A stretch of 34,313 nt of DNA from Deltaproteobacteria bacterium (GCA_024280335.1 JAJRQI010000033.1:1-34313); one strand, 5' to 3'; shown: positions 8,485 through 17,800, counted from the stretch's first letter. The notes: generated from the letters alone by a model not told the origin. Program-made: numbers and translations.

Positions 8485-8545
8485 CGAACGAGGTCGAGTT
8501 TTCTTGACAGAGATTTTAAAAAGTGTAAAGTCGAACGCGGTCGAG
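8485..8545 (+). promoter_or_regulatory. Efflux operon promoter with two TetR-operator-like repeats
   Basis: TTGACA (8504-8509) and TAAAGT (8526-8531, 16-bp spacer) form a plausible sigma-70 promoter. A 14-bp sequence occurs on each side: CGAACGAGGTCGAG at 8485-8498 and CGAACGCGGTCGAG at 8532-8545 (one mismatch, 47 bp apart). The downstream copy lies in TCGAACGCGGTCGA, a near palindrome (12 of 14 positions). Such sites around a promoter fit repression by the TetR protein encoded next to it. Confidence 0.7.
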
Positions 8546-8563
8546 AATTATGGAGGAATATTT

Positions 8564-9163
8564 ATGGCAGGGATCAGGGAACATAAAAAAGCAGAAACGC
8601 GCCGAGCGATTACCGCAGCAGCGGTCGAGCTATTTTCAGAAAAAGGTTATGAAAAAACCAGCATTGAAGATATCGCCCGTGTTGCAAAGATCGGTAAAGC
8701 GACGGTCTATACCTACTTTTCTACCAAAGATGAAATATTTTTGTCGTATTGCGACGAAGAATTGGAAGATTCTTTTGCGCAATTCAAAGCGCCTTTTTTT
8801 GCCGACGGAAAATTGATCGACCAACTGCTCGAGTTCTTTATGATCAAGTTCAGGTTCATTTCGGACAATCGGGAATTTGGCCGTCAACTGTTGCGGGAGA
8901 TGGTCTTCCCGAAAGTCGTAAATGAAAGAGCAAAAGAGCATGATCAGCGCTATTTTGATATTTTGGAGAACATCTTCACGGCCGCACAGCGGCGCGGAGA
9001 ACTAGCGGATGAGCCGGACATGTTCTACCTTTCAGTCCATTTCTTTTCGATCTATCTGGGTGTGCTTGCCGGGTGGTATACGGGGTATGTTGTCAGTCTT
9101 GCTGAGGTCGAAGAGGCGCTGCGAGCACTTTTTACTCAGGCAATTGATGGGGTAGGTATATGA
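8564..9163 (+). CDS. TetR/AcrR family transcriptional regulator of the efflux operon
   Basis: The 199-aa protein has a TetR-type helix-turn-helix at residues about 10-56 (AITAAAVELFSEKGYEKTS, IEDIARVAKIGKATVYTYF, then KDEIF), followed by an all-helical ligand-binding domain. ATG 8564 has GGAGG at 8552-8556. An in-frame ATG at 8456 lies upstream of the promoter and is unlikely to be used. The stop overlaps the next start by 4 bp (ATGA), so regulator and pump genes are translationally coupled. It most likely represses its own operon and is released by a pump substrate (inference). Confidence 0.92.
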   Translation: MAGIREHKKAETRRAITAAAVELFSEKGYEKTSIEDIARVAKIGKATVYTYFSTKDEIFLSYCDEELEDSFAQFKAPFFADGKLIDQLLEFFMIKFRFISDNREFGRQLLREMVFPKVVNERAKEHDQRYFDILENIFTAAQRRGELADEPDMFYLSVHFFSIYLGVLAGWYTGYVVSLAEVEEALRALFTQAIDGVGI

Positions 9164-10719
9164 GAATTTATTTATTGACAGTCTTCTTGCTGACCCTTTG
9201 TACCGCACCGCTCGAAGCTGCAGAGGCTCCACCGCGAGATATCCGTGCGCTGATTATTCTCGGGCTGGAAAAGAATATCGGTTTGCGGGTTGAAAGGATC
9301 AATATACCCCTCAGTGCCGAAGAGATAAAGATCGAATCCGCCGCTTTCGATCCTGAGTTTTTTGCTTCAACAGAATTCAAAGAAGAATCAATACCCCTGT
9401 CTTTCTCTTCCTTGTTCAGTCAGTTTGTCAGTACCAAAACCGACCTTCTGTCCGGACAAATGAGTTTGCGCAAACGCTTTGAGAGCGGCTTTGCGGCGGC
9501 ATTTTCCCTGCGCTCTGAGCGGACCACCGACAATAATTCAAGTGATGATCTGAATCCTCGCTATCGAACTGCGTTACTGCTCGACCTGACCCAGCCGCTG
9601 CTGCGAAATTTCGGCACAGGAGTGAACACCACTCAATTGATGTTGTCACGGAATCAGCGACAGCAAAGGAGTTATCGCTATTTTCTGCAGGCCCAGTCGT
9701 TGGCCCTGCAGGTTGAGACGCTGGGATTACAGCTTGCCGGTGAAGTGGAAATCGTCAAGTTGCGTAAAGAAGCGGTACGGTTGGCGCAGGAACTCTACGC
9801 GGCCAATCAACGCCGATTCGATTTGGGCGTGATCCCGGTTTCGGATGTACAGCAGGCAGAAACCGATCTGGCCAATCGGGAGCTGAATCTGTCACTGGCT
9901 CTGCAATCTCAAGAGTTGTTGCTGGAACAATTGGACCGGGAACTCGATCATTCTCTACCGGCTAATTTTTCTGCCGATACTATCTATCGGGCCAACGCAG
10001 TCGCGACGGCCCGCGTTGAGCCGGATCTACCCGATTTTACACCGTTGTTCATGGCCGCAAAGGAGAAGCGGCTCGATCTGAAGATCAGCGGTCTTGAAAT
10101 TGAAAACAGTACCCTGCAAAAGAATTTCTTTAAAAACCAACAGCAGCCGCAACTTGATTTCAAATTACAGGGTGGTTTGAACGGTTTGTCCGGGAAATCG
10201 CGCAACACCGTTGCTCCCAACCGGTTTGACGGCAACTGGGAGGATTCATTCAGCAGTGCGCTTGATGTTGATGGTTATCAATGGCAAGTCGGGCTCGAAT
10301 TTTCTCTGCCGCTCGGCAATCGTTCGGCAAAAGCCCGCTTTCAGCAAGCCGCGTTGCAGGAGCGGCAGGCCAGTCTGCGTAAGCGTGACCTTGAATCTGT
10401 TTTGCAGCAGGAGCTGCTGCAAAAACAAACAGTTCTGCAGCGGGCGGCAGAACAGTTCAGCATCGCCAGGCGATTTCGGTCCCTGGCGGAAAAATCGTTT
10501 CAACAGGAGCAACGCCGTCTGGAAGAGGGCCTGTCCGATACCTTTCGCATTATCCTATTTCAGAACAATATGATTAACGCAAAAATCGATCAGATCACCG
10601 CCTTGACGCAGTATCGACGGGCAGTCGCGCAAATGAATTTTTCTCGCGGAATCATTCTTGAGCAGCACGGAATAACCGTGCAGGCGGATGCCGAGGAGGC
10701 GAACCTTGAAACGATGTAA
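9160..10719 (+). CDS. TolC-family outer membrane efflux channel
   Basis: This 519-aa protein has a signal peptide (about residues 1-21, ending LEAAEA) and two repeats of long helices with the family's alternating Ala/Gln/Leu/Glu pattern. LLLDLTQPLLRNFG and a later LEFSLPLGNRSAKAR mark the membrane-strand and helix junctions of the two halves. It would form the trimeric outer membrane exit duct of the efflux system. It overlaps tetR by 4 bp and the adaptor gene by 14 bp. Confidence 0.9.
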   Translation: MRIYLLTVFLLTLCTAPLEAAEAPPRDIRALIILGLEKNIGLRVERINIPLSAEEIKIESAAFDPEFFASTEFKEESIPLSFSSLFSQFVSTKTDLLSGQMSLRKRFESGFAAAFSLRSERTTDNNSSDDLNPRYRTALLLDLTQPLLRNFGTGVNTTQLMLSRNQRQQRSYRYFLQAQSLALQVETLGLQLAGEVEIVKLRKEAVRLAQELYAANQRRFDLGVIPVSDVQQAETDLANRELNLSLALQSQELLLEQLDRELDHSLPANFSADTIYRANAVATARVEPDLPDFTPLFMAAKEKRLDLKISGLEIENSTLQKNFFKNQQQPQLDFKLQGGLNGLSGKSRNTVAPNRFDGNWEDSFSSALDVDGYQWQVGLEFSLPLGNRSAKARFQQAALQERQASLRKRDLESVLQQELLQKQTVLQRAAEQFSIARRFRSLAEKSFQQEQRRLEEGLSDTFRIILFQNNMINAKIDQITALTQYRRAVAQMNFSRGIILEQHGITVQADAEEANLETM

Positions 10720-11779
10720 ACAAAACTTCTGGACTTATCTGCTTGGCTTGCTCTTTGTTCTGCCGATTTTTTCCGGCTGCGGCAACTCAGAAAGTAAACC
10801 GATCGAAGATGCGCAAAAACCGGAAAAAATTGTCCAGGTAGAGCTTGAGCCAGTGGTGTCGAGGGATCTACAGGAGACCTTTTCGTTGCCGGCCAGTCTG
10901 GAAGCCTGGGAAGATCTGGTCCTGGCGGCGGAGATTGCCGGGCCGGTGCGCAAACTAAACTTTCGTGAAGGTGATCAAGTTGCGGCAGGTGACGTCCTGC
11001 TGGAGATTGATCCGGAAACGGTGCAGAGCAATCTCAATCGTGAACAGGAAAACTATAACGTAACCAAGCGCAAATTGACGCGCTATCGCGAGCTTTCAGC
11101 CGAAGGCCTGGTCAGCACCCAGGAATTGGACGAGTTGCAAAACCGTCTGGCTGCTGCAGAGACCGGGCTGCTGGCGACCCGTCTGCAACTGAATAAATGT
11201 TTCCCGAAAGCACCGGTCAGCGGCGTTATCGATTATCTCTATATCGATCGCGGCGAGTTTATCGATATCGGCAAGCCACTGCTGCGCCTGGTTCAGGTCG
11301 ACAAACTCAAGGTGATCGCCGATGTGCCGGAAAAGGATGTCCCGTACCTGCAGATCGGGCAAACGGTTGAAGTGATTCCGGCAATTATCAACAATCGCAG
11401 TGTTGAATCGCTGCCGGGGCAAGTAGAACATATTGCCTACACTGCAAATGATACGACCCGGACTTACCGAACCAAGATCGTTATCGATAATGAGCAAGGT
11501 TTGCTGCGACCGGGAATGATTGTGCGCGTTCGGTTTGTCCGGCAGCAATTGACCGGGGTTGTCACTGCACCGCTCTATTCGGTCCTCGATCGCAATGGTG
11601 GGAAAGTCGTTTTTGTTGCGGAAAACGGTATCGCCCGACAACTTTCCGTGACCACCGGCAGTTCTGTAGATCAGCGGATTGTGATCACTGAAGGACTGCA
11701 AGCCGGGCAAGCGTTGGTTGTCAAAGGCCAGCAGCTGCTGATCGATGGTGCCAGAGTGCAGGCCGGGAGCGAAAACTGA
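10706..11779 (+). CDS. RND efflux periplasmic adaptor (membrane fusion lipoprotein)
   Basis: The protein begins with a lipoprotein signal (hydrophobic run, then lipobox FSGC with Cys25). It continues with an acidic linker, a lipoyl-like half (AGPVRKLNFREGDQVAAGDVL), a helical hairpin (about residues 105-160), the second lipoyl half (CFPKAPVSGVIDYLYIDRGE), a beta barrel and a membrane-proximal domain. I prefer the TTG start at 10706, which lies 6 bp after GAGGAGG (10693-10699); an in-frame ATG at 10688 would add 6 residues before that site. The length, 357 aa, is normal for the family. The stop overlaps the pump gene start (TGATG). Confidence 0.9.
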   Translation: MKRCKQNFWTYLLGLLFVLPIFSGCGNSESKPIEDAQKPEKIVQVELEPVVSRDLQETFSLPASLEAWEDLVLAAEIAGPVRKLNFREGDQVAAGDVLLEIDPETVQSNLNREQENYNVTKRKLTRYRELSAEGLVSTQELDELQNRLAAAETGLLATRLQLNKCFPKAPVSGVIDYLYIDRGEFIDIGKPLLRLVQVDKLKVIADVPEKDVPYLQIGQTVEVIPAIINNRSVESLPGQVEHIAYTANDTTRTYRTKIVIDNEQGLLRPGMIVRVRFVRQQLTGVVTAPLYSVLDRNGGKVVFVAENGIARQLSVTTGSSVDQRIVITEGLQAGQALVVKGQQLLIDGARVQAGSEN

Positions 11780-14700
11780 TGTTAATCTCCAACGTTGCCA
11801 TCGATCGGCGCAGCACGGTTTTTGCGTTGATGTTGATCATCTTGATCGTCGGCATCTACAGCTATATGGTCCTGCCGCGCGAGTCGACCCCGGATATCAC
11901 CATTCCGGTGGTGTTAGTGGTGACTCCTTACGAAGGGGTCACGTCCGGGGATATTGAAAGCCTGATTACTCATCCGATTGAGCGCAAGCTCAAAGGTCTC
12001 AAGGATGTGGAGGAGATCCGCTCGGTCAGTGCCGAAGGCTCGTCGATGATCACCATTGAATTTATTCCCGATGTCGATATCGATAATGCCCTGCAGTGGG
12101 TCCGCGACAAGGTCGATCAAGCCAAAGGAGACTTACCGAACGACCTGGAGGATGATCCCTCGATCCTTGAAATCAATATGGCGGAATTTCCGATTCTGAT
12201 GGTCGCGGTTGCCGGGCAGGCGGACGAAACCGTGTTGAAAAAGGTCGGTGAAGAGTTGGAGGATCGGATTGAGCAGATCTCTGGAGTTCTCGATGTGGTG
12301 ATTACCGGTGGTCGTGAACGACAGATCCGGGTCGAGTTTGATCCTGACCGCCTCTATGCCTATCGGATCTCGCTTGCAGAGGTGATTCGCGCCATCAAAC
12401 AGGAGAATGTCAATATCCCCGGCGGCAGTATCGATATCGGCCAGGGCAAGTATCTGCTGCGGATTCCAGGCGAATTCACCGATCCGGCAGAGATCGATAA
12501 TCTGATTTTGACTGAGCGGGATGGTCGGGTCATCTATTTCAAGGATGTTGCTGAAATCGTCGATTCTTATGAAGATCGAACCAGTCGCGCCCGCCTGAAT
12601 GGTGAGCAAAGTGTTTCGCTGGCGATTAAAAAACGGACCGGGGCAAATATCATTGAAGTTGCCGATCAGGTTTTTGCACTGTTGCAGGCAGCCCGCTCGC
12701 AGCTGCCGCCGGGGGTCGATCTGTCTGTCACCCTGAACCAGTCGAAAGATATTCGCAGGATGGTCGCGGAGTTGGCAAATAACATCATCACCGGCTTGAT
12801 TCTGGTGGTCACGGTGCTGTTTCTGTTCCTTGGTCTGCGTAACTCGATCTTCGTTGCCTTGGCGATCCCGTTTTCCATGCTGCTCTCCTTCGGCGTACTA
12901 TATCTGCTGGGGATTACCCTGAATATGGTGGTTTTGTTCAGCCTGATCCTGGCGCTGGGGATGTTGGTCGACAATGCTATCGTTATTGTTGAAAATGTCT
13001 TTCGACACATGCAGGAGGGTCAGCCCGCCATCAGTGCCGCAAAAATTGCTGCCGCTGAAGTCGGCTGGCCGGTCATCAGTTCGACCCTGACCACCTTGTG
13101 CGCCTTTTTTCCGATGACCTTCTGGCCGGGAATTATGGGCGAGTTCATGAAGTATCTGCCGATCACCCTGATTGTCACTTTGACCGCATCGTTGTTTGTT
13201 GCGCTGGTGATTAATCCGACCCTTTGCGGCCATTTCATGTCTCTGCAGGGGAATACTGACCTGACACAGCGTAAACCCTCAAAGATCATTCAGCTTTACA
13301 GCCGGGTCCTGGAGTTTGCGCTGGCCCAGCGCTTGTTTGTCGTGTCGGCATCGTTTGCGCTGCTGATCGGGATTGTTGCTGCCTACGCGGTGCTGGGTCA
13401 TGGTGTCGAACTCTTTCCCGACATAGAACCGAACCGGGCATTCGTCGAAATCAAGGCGCCCGAAGGGACCAGCCTGGCAGCAACCGATCAACTGGCACTG
13501 CAAATTGAAGAGATCACCACAGCCGAACAGGATGTTCGCTTTACCATCTCCGAGGTCGGCACCGCAAGCAGCGATATGGGCGGTGAAAGTGTCCAGTCGA
13601 ACCTCGGTAAAATTTCCCTTGATTTTCTCGATCGGGATGATCGGGCGGAAGATTCTCGAGATGTCCTTGACCGCATTCGCACTGCACTGATCCCCATACC
13701 TGGTGCAGAATTCAAAGTCGAAAAACAGAAAGAGGGGCCACCGACCGGCCCACCGGTCAGTGTCGAGATCAGCGGTGAAAAGATTGAGGTTCTCGACCGT
13801 CTGGTGACAGAGGCCAGGCAACGGATAAAAGACGTTCCCGGACTGGTCGACCTGAAAGATGATTTTTCCAAGGCCAAACCGGAAATTCGCATTGACGTCG
13901 ATCGGGAAAAAGCCAGCCTGTTGCGGCTCTCAACCGCCGATATCTCAGAGATGGTCAAGGCCGCGATCAGCGGTACCAAGCTGGGGGTCTATCGGGAAGG
14001 TGAAGACGAATACGATATTATCGCCCGAATGCCGGAACATCGCCGCACCTCAGTCTCCGATATCGAAAACCTGCTGATCCCGGCACTCGACGGTTCCCCA
14101 GTGCCACTTTCAACCGTAGCGAAAGTCAGACTGAGTGCCGGCTTCGGTGCGATCCGTCACATCGACCGCAAGCGGGTGGTGACAGTAACCGCCAACACCT
14201 TCGGTCGCAACAGCAATGAAGTCCTGCTTGAGGTTCAACAACGGTTAAGCAGCATGGAACTGCCGTCCGGTTATCTTATCGGCTACTCCGGAGAGCAGGA
14301 AGAGCAGCAGAAGGCCAGCGCGTTTCTCTCTAAAGCCTTCATCGGTGCCATTCTGCTGATTATGCTGGTGCTGATCACCCAGTTCAATTCGGTGTTACAG
14401 ACCCTGATCGTTATGACTTCTGTATTGCTCTCGTTAACCGGGGTGTTTCTGGGGCTGATGATTACGGTGACTCCGTTTGGTATCATCATGACCGGGATCG
14501 GCGTTATCTCGCTGGCCGGGGTTGTGGTCAACAACGCGATTGTGCTGATCGACTACATTAATCAACTGGTCAAGGAAGGGATGGAGTTGAACACTGCGTT
14601 GATACGCGCCGGAACGATCCGTTTTCGTCCGGTTCTGCTGACCGCCGCGACCACCATCCTTGGCCTGTTGCCGATGGCGATCGGCGTCAGTTTTGACTTT

Positions 14701-14874
14701 AAAACCTTTACCTGGGAGATCGGCGGCGAATCTGCCGACTGGTGGGGACCGATGGCGGTTGCGGTCATCTTTGGGCTGGCCTTTGCCACCCTGCTGACGC
14801 TGGTGGTGGTGCCGGTGCTTTATTCTCTGGCCGAGTCGGCGCGCGCTAAGTTCTGGAAGAAAAAAACTGCCTAG
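11779..14874 (+). CDS. RND family efflux pump, inner membrane permease
   Basis: This 1031-aa protein has the full 12-helix RND layout with two large periplasmic loops (about residues 35-330 and 555-855). TM1 starts near residue 13. TM4 carries LGMLVDNAIVIVENV with Asp398, the expected proton-relay residue; the second Asp of the usual DD pair is Asn here. The matching TM10 segment is LAGVVVNNAIVLIDYIN. It exports hydrophobic compounds using the proton gradient, through the adaptor and TolC-like channel of the same operon. The substrate is unknown. It is the last gene of the operon and ends at TAG 14872-14874, with TGA two codons later and a terminator 33 bp on. Confidence 0.96.
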   Translation: MLISNVAIDRRSTVFALMLIILIVGIYSYMVLPRESTPDITIPVVLVVTPYEGVTSGDIESLITHPIERKLKGLKDVEEIRSVSAEGSSMITIEFIPDVDIDNALQWVRDKVDQAKGDLPNDLEDDPSILEINMAEFPILMVAVAGQADETVLKKVGEELEDRIEQISGVLDVVITGGRERQIRVEFDPDRLYAYRISLAEVIRAIKQENVNIPGGSIDIGQGKYLLRIPGEFTDPAEIDNLILTERDGRVIYFKDVAEIVDSYEDRTSRARLNGEQSVSLAIKKRTGANIIEVADQVFALLQAARSQLPPGVDLSVTLNQSKDIRRMVAELANNIITGLILVVTVLFLFLGLRNSIFVALAIPFSMLLSFGVLYLLGITLNMVVLFSLILALGMLVDNAIVIVENVFRHMQEGQPAISAAKIAAAEVGWPVISSTLTTLCAFFPMTFWPGIMGEFMKYLPITLIVTLTASLFVALVINPTLCGHFMSLQGNTDLTQRKPSKIIQLYSRVLEFALAQRLFVVSASFALLIGIVAAYAVLGHGVELFPDIEPNRAFVEIKAPEGTSLAATDQLALQIEEITTAEQDVRFTISEVGTASSDMGGESVQSNLGKISLDFLDRDDRAEDSRDVLDRIRTALIPIPGAEFKVEKQKEGPPTGPPVSVEISGEKIEVLDRLVTEARQRIKDVPGLVDLKDDFSKAKPEIRIDVDREKASLLRLSTADISEMVKAAISGTKLGVYREGEDEYDIIARMPEHRRTSVSDIENLLIPALDGSPVPLSTVAKVRLSAGFGAIRHIDRKRVVTVTANTFGRNSNEVLLEVQQRLSSMELPSGYLIGYSGEQEEQQKASAFLSKAFIGAILLIMLVLITQFNSVLQTLIVMTSVLLSLTGVFLGLMITVTPFGIIMTGIGVISLAGVVVNNAIVLIDYINQLVKEGMELNTALIRAGTIRFRPVLLTAATTILGLLPMAIGVSFDFKTFTWEIGGESADWWGPMAVAVIFGLAFATLLTLVVVPVLYSLAESARAKFWKKKTA

Positions 14875-14907
14875 ATTTGATGCACTTGTAAAAAGAACAA
14901 GATGACG

Positions 14908-14939
14908 CCGCCATCAAATTTTGCTTGACGGCGGTTTTT
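14908..14939 (+). terminator. Intrinsic terminator after the efflux operon
   Basis: CCGCC-A-TCAA pairs with TTGA-C-GGCGG (one A/C mismatch) around a 7-base loop, followed by five T. Confidence 0.85.
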
Positions 14940-14967
14940 ATCTTTGTTAGAAGTCTCTCTCGTTTAT

Positions 14968-15042
14968 TGGGGCGTCGCCAAGCGGTAAGGCACCGGATTT
15001 TGATTCCGGCATTCCCAGGTTCGATTCCTGGCGCCCCAGCCA
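14968..15042 (+). tRNA. tRNA-Gln (TTG)
   Basis: The cloverleaf has acceptor arms TGGGGCG/CGCCCCA, D arm with AAGCGGTAAGG, anticodon stem CCGGA/TCCGG around TTTTGAT (anticodon TTG), T arm CCAGG-TTCGATT-CCTGG, discriminator G and encoded CCA (15040-15042). The only visible promoter is weak: TTGACG at 14925-14930, inside the preceding terminator, and TTAGAA 16 bp later. Confidence 0.96.
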
Positions 15043-15098
15043 TATAAATAACGGGCTTGCCTGTTCAGAAAATATCGTTACCCCGAGGGGTGACGGCA

Positions 15099-15133
15099 AA
15101 AAGGATGAAGTTTCGACTTCATCCTTTTCTGTT
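15099..15133 (+). terminator. Intrinsic terminator after tRNA-Gln
   Basis: A perfect 13-bp stem (AAAAGGATGAAGT with ACTTCATCCTTTT) is closed by the stable TTCG tetraloop. The A-rich left side means it could also work in reverse. Confidence 0.9.
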
Positions 15134-15227
15134 TTGTATGCCACATATTGCGAGCTAATCGGCTTGCCACCAAGGTCATTCTCGGCTAGATTTCAATAAT
15201 ATTTTGCCCGTTACAAGGATTGTTTAG

Positions 15228-16193
15228 ATGTTGAATGTCGAACAGCCGCTCGATCCTGTTGAATATGCATTCTGGTTACCCGAAGCAGGACTGACGATCA
15301 CCACCGGTCCGGACAATCAAGAGATCGATGTGCCGCAGATTCTTCTGCCGCTGCATGTCGCGGATCTGCAGAAATCACCGAAACCCTCGGAAAAGATGAT
15401 CGGCGAGGGGATCTATGACTATCTGCGCCGTTTTCCAGACTGCCCGAATAATACAGAGTATGCGAGAATTCTCAAAGCAGCGTACCCGTTCTATATTTCC
15501 GACCTGGGCTCGCAGATCATCATGCTGGAAGCGAAAGAGGTCGATCCTCCGTACCTCCGGCGTAAGATCAACATGCTGAAGATTCTGGCATTGATGGAAA
15601 CGGAAAATTTCGGCCTGCTGCAAAAGATCGGCAGCGCCTCTTTTGAACTGGCCTTGATCTACACTGAATTGATCAACGTTCGCCGTGAATTCAGTGCCGC
15701 TCGTCTCTGGTTGGAGAAGGCGCGCAGACTTCAGCCGGAAGAGCTGGAAAACCTGAACCTTCTGGCGCAGATCTGCTATTTTACCGGTTCATATCCGCAG
15801 GCGAAACTCTATTGGCAGATCGTTGTCGACAACTTGGAGGATGGTCCTTCGAAGGTTGAACTGGCGTCGCGAATCAAAACCATCGTTTCCGGCAATTTGC
15901 CAAAACAGCCGATGATCGATAGTCTTGAAATGATCGGGATCGCCATGGAGCACTACCATGCTAAAGAGTACACCGAGGCGTGCATCATTATGGAGCGGTT
16001 AGAGGAGGAGGGCAGCCTGCCTACTGAGCTGCCGAATCCAGAATTTTTTTATTTTCTTGGACTCTGTCGATAGAAAACCGAATCCTTGGCCGCAGCATTC
16101 GAATCGTTCAGCAAGGTTTTGCAACTTGATCCACAGCACGAAGCGGCACAGCAAGGGCTGGATCGTATCGCAGAAGGAGACGGGGAGATCTGA
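15228..16193 (+). CDS. TPR-repeat protein interrupted by an in-frame amber codon
   Basis: The product is not recognised as a named protein. It has no signal peptide and is mostly helical. Residues about 135-200 contain tetratricopeptide-like repeats (ELINVRREFSAARLWLEKAR, LNLLAQICYFTGSYPQAKLY). The frame meets TAG at 16071-16073 (codon 282) in the middle of a repeat, directly after FYFLGLCR. The same frame then continues with KTESLAAAFESFSKVLQLDP, a clear TPR second helix, and ends at TGA 16191-16193. A tyrosine would fit the amber position (TAT or TAC to TAG). Without the amber the protein has 321 aa. AAGGA precedes ATG 15228. It overlaps the next small gene by 1 bp (TGATG), which shows that the downstream TGA is the original end. 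Confidence 0.85.
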
Positions 16194-16363
16194 TGGTCGA
16201 TATTCAGTTTGCCGACATCTTGTTTATCCTACTGGTTTGCGGGGTGATTTCCGTTATCCTGACCCTGGTCAATCGCAGCAATAAAAAAAACCGGACAACG
16301 GATGCTGCGGTGAAGCAGAAAAAGCATGAACAGAGCAGTGACCCCCCTGCCGAAGAAGATTGA
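16193..16363 (+). CDS. Small single-pass membrane protein (56 aa)
   Basis: The ATG overlaps the TGA of the TPR frame, and the frame closes at TGA 16361-16363. The N-terminal third is one hydrophobic helix (DILFILLVCGVISVILTLV, residues about 8-26), followed by a charged tail rich in Lys, Glu and Asp. No family is recognised. The start-stop overlap and AAGGAG within the preceding bases (16174-16179) support it as a real gene co-translated with the TPR gene. It could anchor a TPR-based complex (inference). Confidence 0.65.
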   Translation: MVDIQFADILFILLVCGVISVILTLVNRSNKKNRTTDAAVKQKKHEQSSDPPAEED

Positions 16364-16446
16364 CAGGCAAAGTAGTTAGCAGTATATCATTCAGCGATAT
16401 CCAGCCGCCCGACAGGGCTTTCTGCAACTCGCTCAGGAGAAGACAA

Positions 16447-17751
16447 ATGAACCCACTCGCTGTGGAACTGAACGACCAGATCAAGGCAACCAATCCGAAC
16501 ATCCTCGAAATGCTTTCCGATCTCGGCAAAAACCTTTTCTTTCCGAAAGGGATTCTGACCCAGTCTGCCGAGGCCAAGGAAAAAGCGCATAAATATAATG
16601 CCACGATCGGCATCGCCACCGAAAAGGGTGGCCCTATGTACCTGCAGTGCTTTCAGGATAAGCTGTCCGGTTTTGAGCCGAAGGACATCTACCCCTACGC
16701 ACCGCCAGCCGGAAAACCGGAGCTGCGCTCCCTCTGGCGCGAGAAAATGCTCAGTGAAAATCCCGGTCTGCAGGATAAAAACTTCAGCAATCCGATTGTC
16801 ACCAATGCCCTGACCCACGGCTTGTCGATTGTCGGCGATCTGTTCGTTGATGACGGCGATCATCTGGTGTTGCCGGAGATGCTTTGGGGCAATTACAATC
16901 TGACCTTCGGCGTCTGCAACGGGGCGGTAGTTAAAAAATATAAGACCTTCACCGATGCGGGCGGGTTCAATACTGCTGCCTTCAAGGAGTGTCTGCAGGC
17001 AACGGCCGCGGAGAAGGGCAAGGCGATTGTGCTGCTCAACTTCCCGAACAACCCGAGCGGCTACACCCCAACGGTCGCCGAAGGCGATGCGCTGGTTGCG
17101 GCGATCAAAGAGGTCGCCGAGGGCGGCTGCAACATCGTTGCAATTACCGATGATGCCTACTTTGGCTTGTTTTACGAGGATTCCCTGAAAGAGTCGCTGT
17201 TCGGCAAACTGGCCAACCTGCATGAGCGGGTGTTGACCATCAAGCTTGACGGCGCCACCAAAGAGGAGTTTGTCTGGGGGTTTCGAACTGGATTTATCAC
17301 TTTTGCCGCCGGCAGCAAAGATCCGCAACCGGAAGTGTTGACCGCCCTGGAAAAGAAAACCATGGGGATTATCCGGGCAAAGATTTCCAACTGCCCGCAC
17401 CCCTCGCAGACCTTCGTCATAGAAGCGTTGCAATCTCCCGATTTCCTGACCCAGAAGCAGGAAAAGTTTGAAATCATGAAAGGGCGGGCGCTGAAAACCA
17501 AAGCGGTGCTGAGCAGCGACAAGTATGCTGCGTCCTGGAGTTACTACCCGTTTAATTCCGGCTACTTCATGTGCTTGAAGTTGAAGCGGGTCGATGCCGA
17601 GCAATTGCGCCTTCATCTGCTCGATAAATACGGAGTCGGCGCCATCTCGATCGGCAAAACCGATCTGCGGATCGCCTTCTCCTGCATCGCAGAGGAGGAC
17701 ATTCAGGAGCTGTTCGATCTGGTTCATCAGGCCGAACAAGACCTGGCCTAA
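16447..17751 (+). CDS. PLP-dependent aminotransferase, class I/II fold
   Basis: This 434-aa protein has fold type I aminotransferase features: LNFPNNPSGYTPT (cofactor/substrate contact), ITDDAYFGLFYE (Asp-Tyr pair near the PLP ring), TIKLDGATKEEFVWGFRTGF (the first Lys is the probable Schiff-base residue, the following WGFRTGF the phosphate and re-face segment), and a C-terminal FNSGYFMCLKL plus LRIAFSCI with the carboxylate-binding Arg. The substrate cannot be assigned. ATG 16447 has AGGAG at about 16434-16438; an in-frame ATG at 16360 overlaps the preceding gene and has no such site. A terminator follows. Confidence 0.88.
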   Translation: MNPLAVELNDQIKATNPNILEMLSDLGKNLFFPKGILTQSAEAKEKAHKYNATIGIATEKGGPMYLQCFQDKLSGFEPKDIYPYAPPAGKPELRSLWREKMLSENPGLQDKNFSNPIVTNALTHGLSIVGDLFVDDGDHLVLPEMLWGNYNLTFGVCNGAVVKKYKTFTDAGGFNTAAFKECLQATAAEKGKAIVLLNFPNNPSGYTPTVAEGDALVAAIKEVAEGGCNIVAITDDAYFGLFYEDSLKESLFGKLANLHERVLTIKLDGATKEEFVWGFRTGFITFAAGSKDPQPEVLTALEKKTMGIIRAKISNCPHPSQTFVIEALQSPDFLTQKQEKFEIMKGRALKTKAVLSSDKYAASWSYYPFNSGYFMCLKLKRVDAEQLRLHLLDKYGVGAISIGKTDLRIAFSCIAEEDIQELFDLVHQAEQDLA

Positions 17752-17766
17752 CGCGCAATTTACTGG

Positions 17767-17800
17767 AAAAGGCTCGCTTCGGCGGGCCTTTTCGTTTTTT
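17767..17800 (+). terminator. Intrinsic terminator after the aminotransferase gene
   Basis: AAAAGGCTCGC pairs with GCGGGCCTTTT (one G-T) around a TTCG loop, followed by CG and six T. The last T is directly adjacent to the next start codon. Confidence 0.9.

Noticed and set aside
8456-8563. Longer start for the TetR regulator at ATG 8456
   Set aside because: The extra 36 residues do not look like a TetR N-terminus, and the promoter and operator-like repeats lie inside them. ATG 8564 has a proper GGAGG.
15228-16193. Frameshift in the TPR gene near the T7 run at about 16044-16050
   Set aside because: The frame is the same before and after this run, and the TPR sequence is continuous. The interruption is the TAG at 16071, not a length error.
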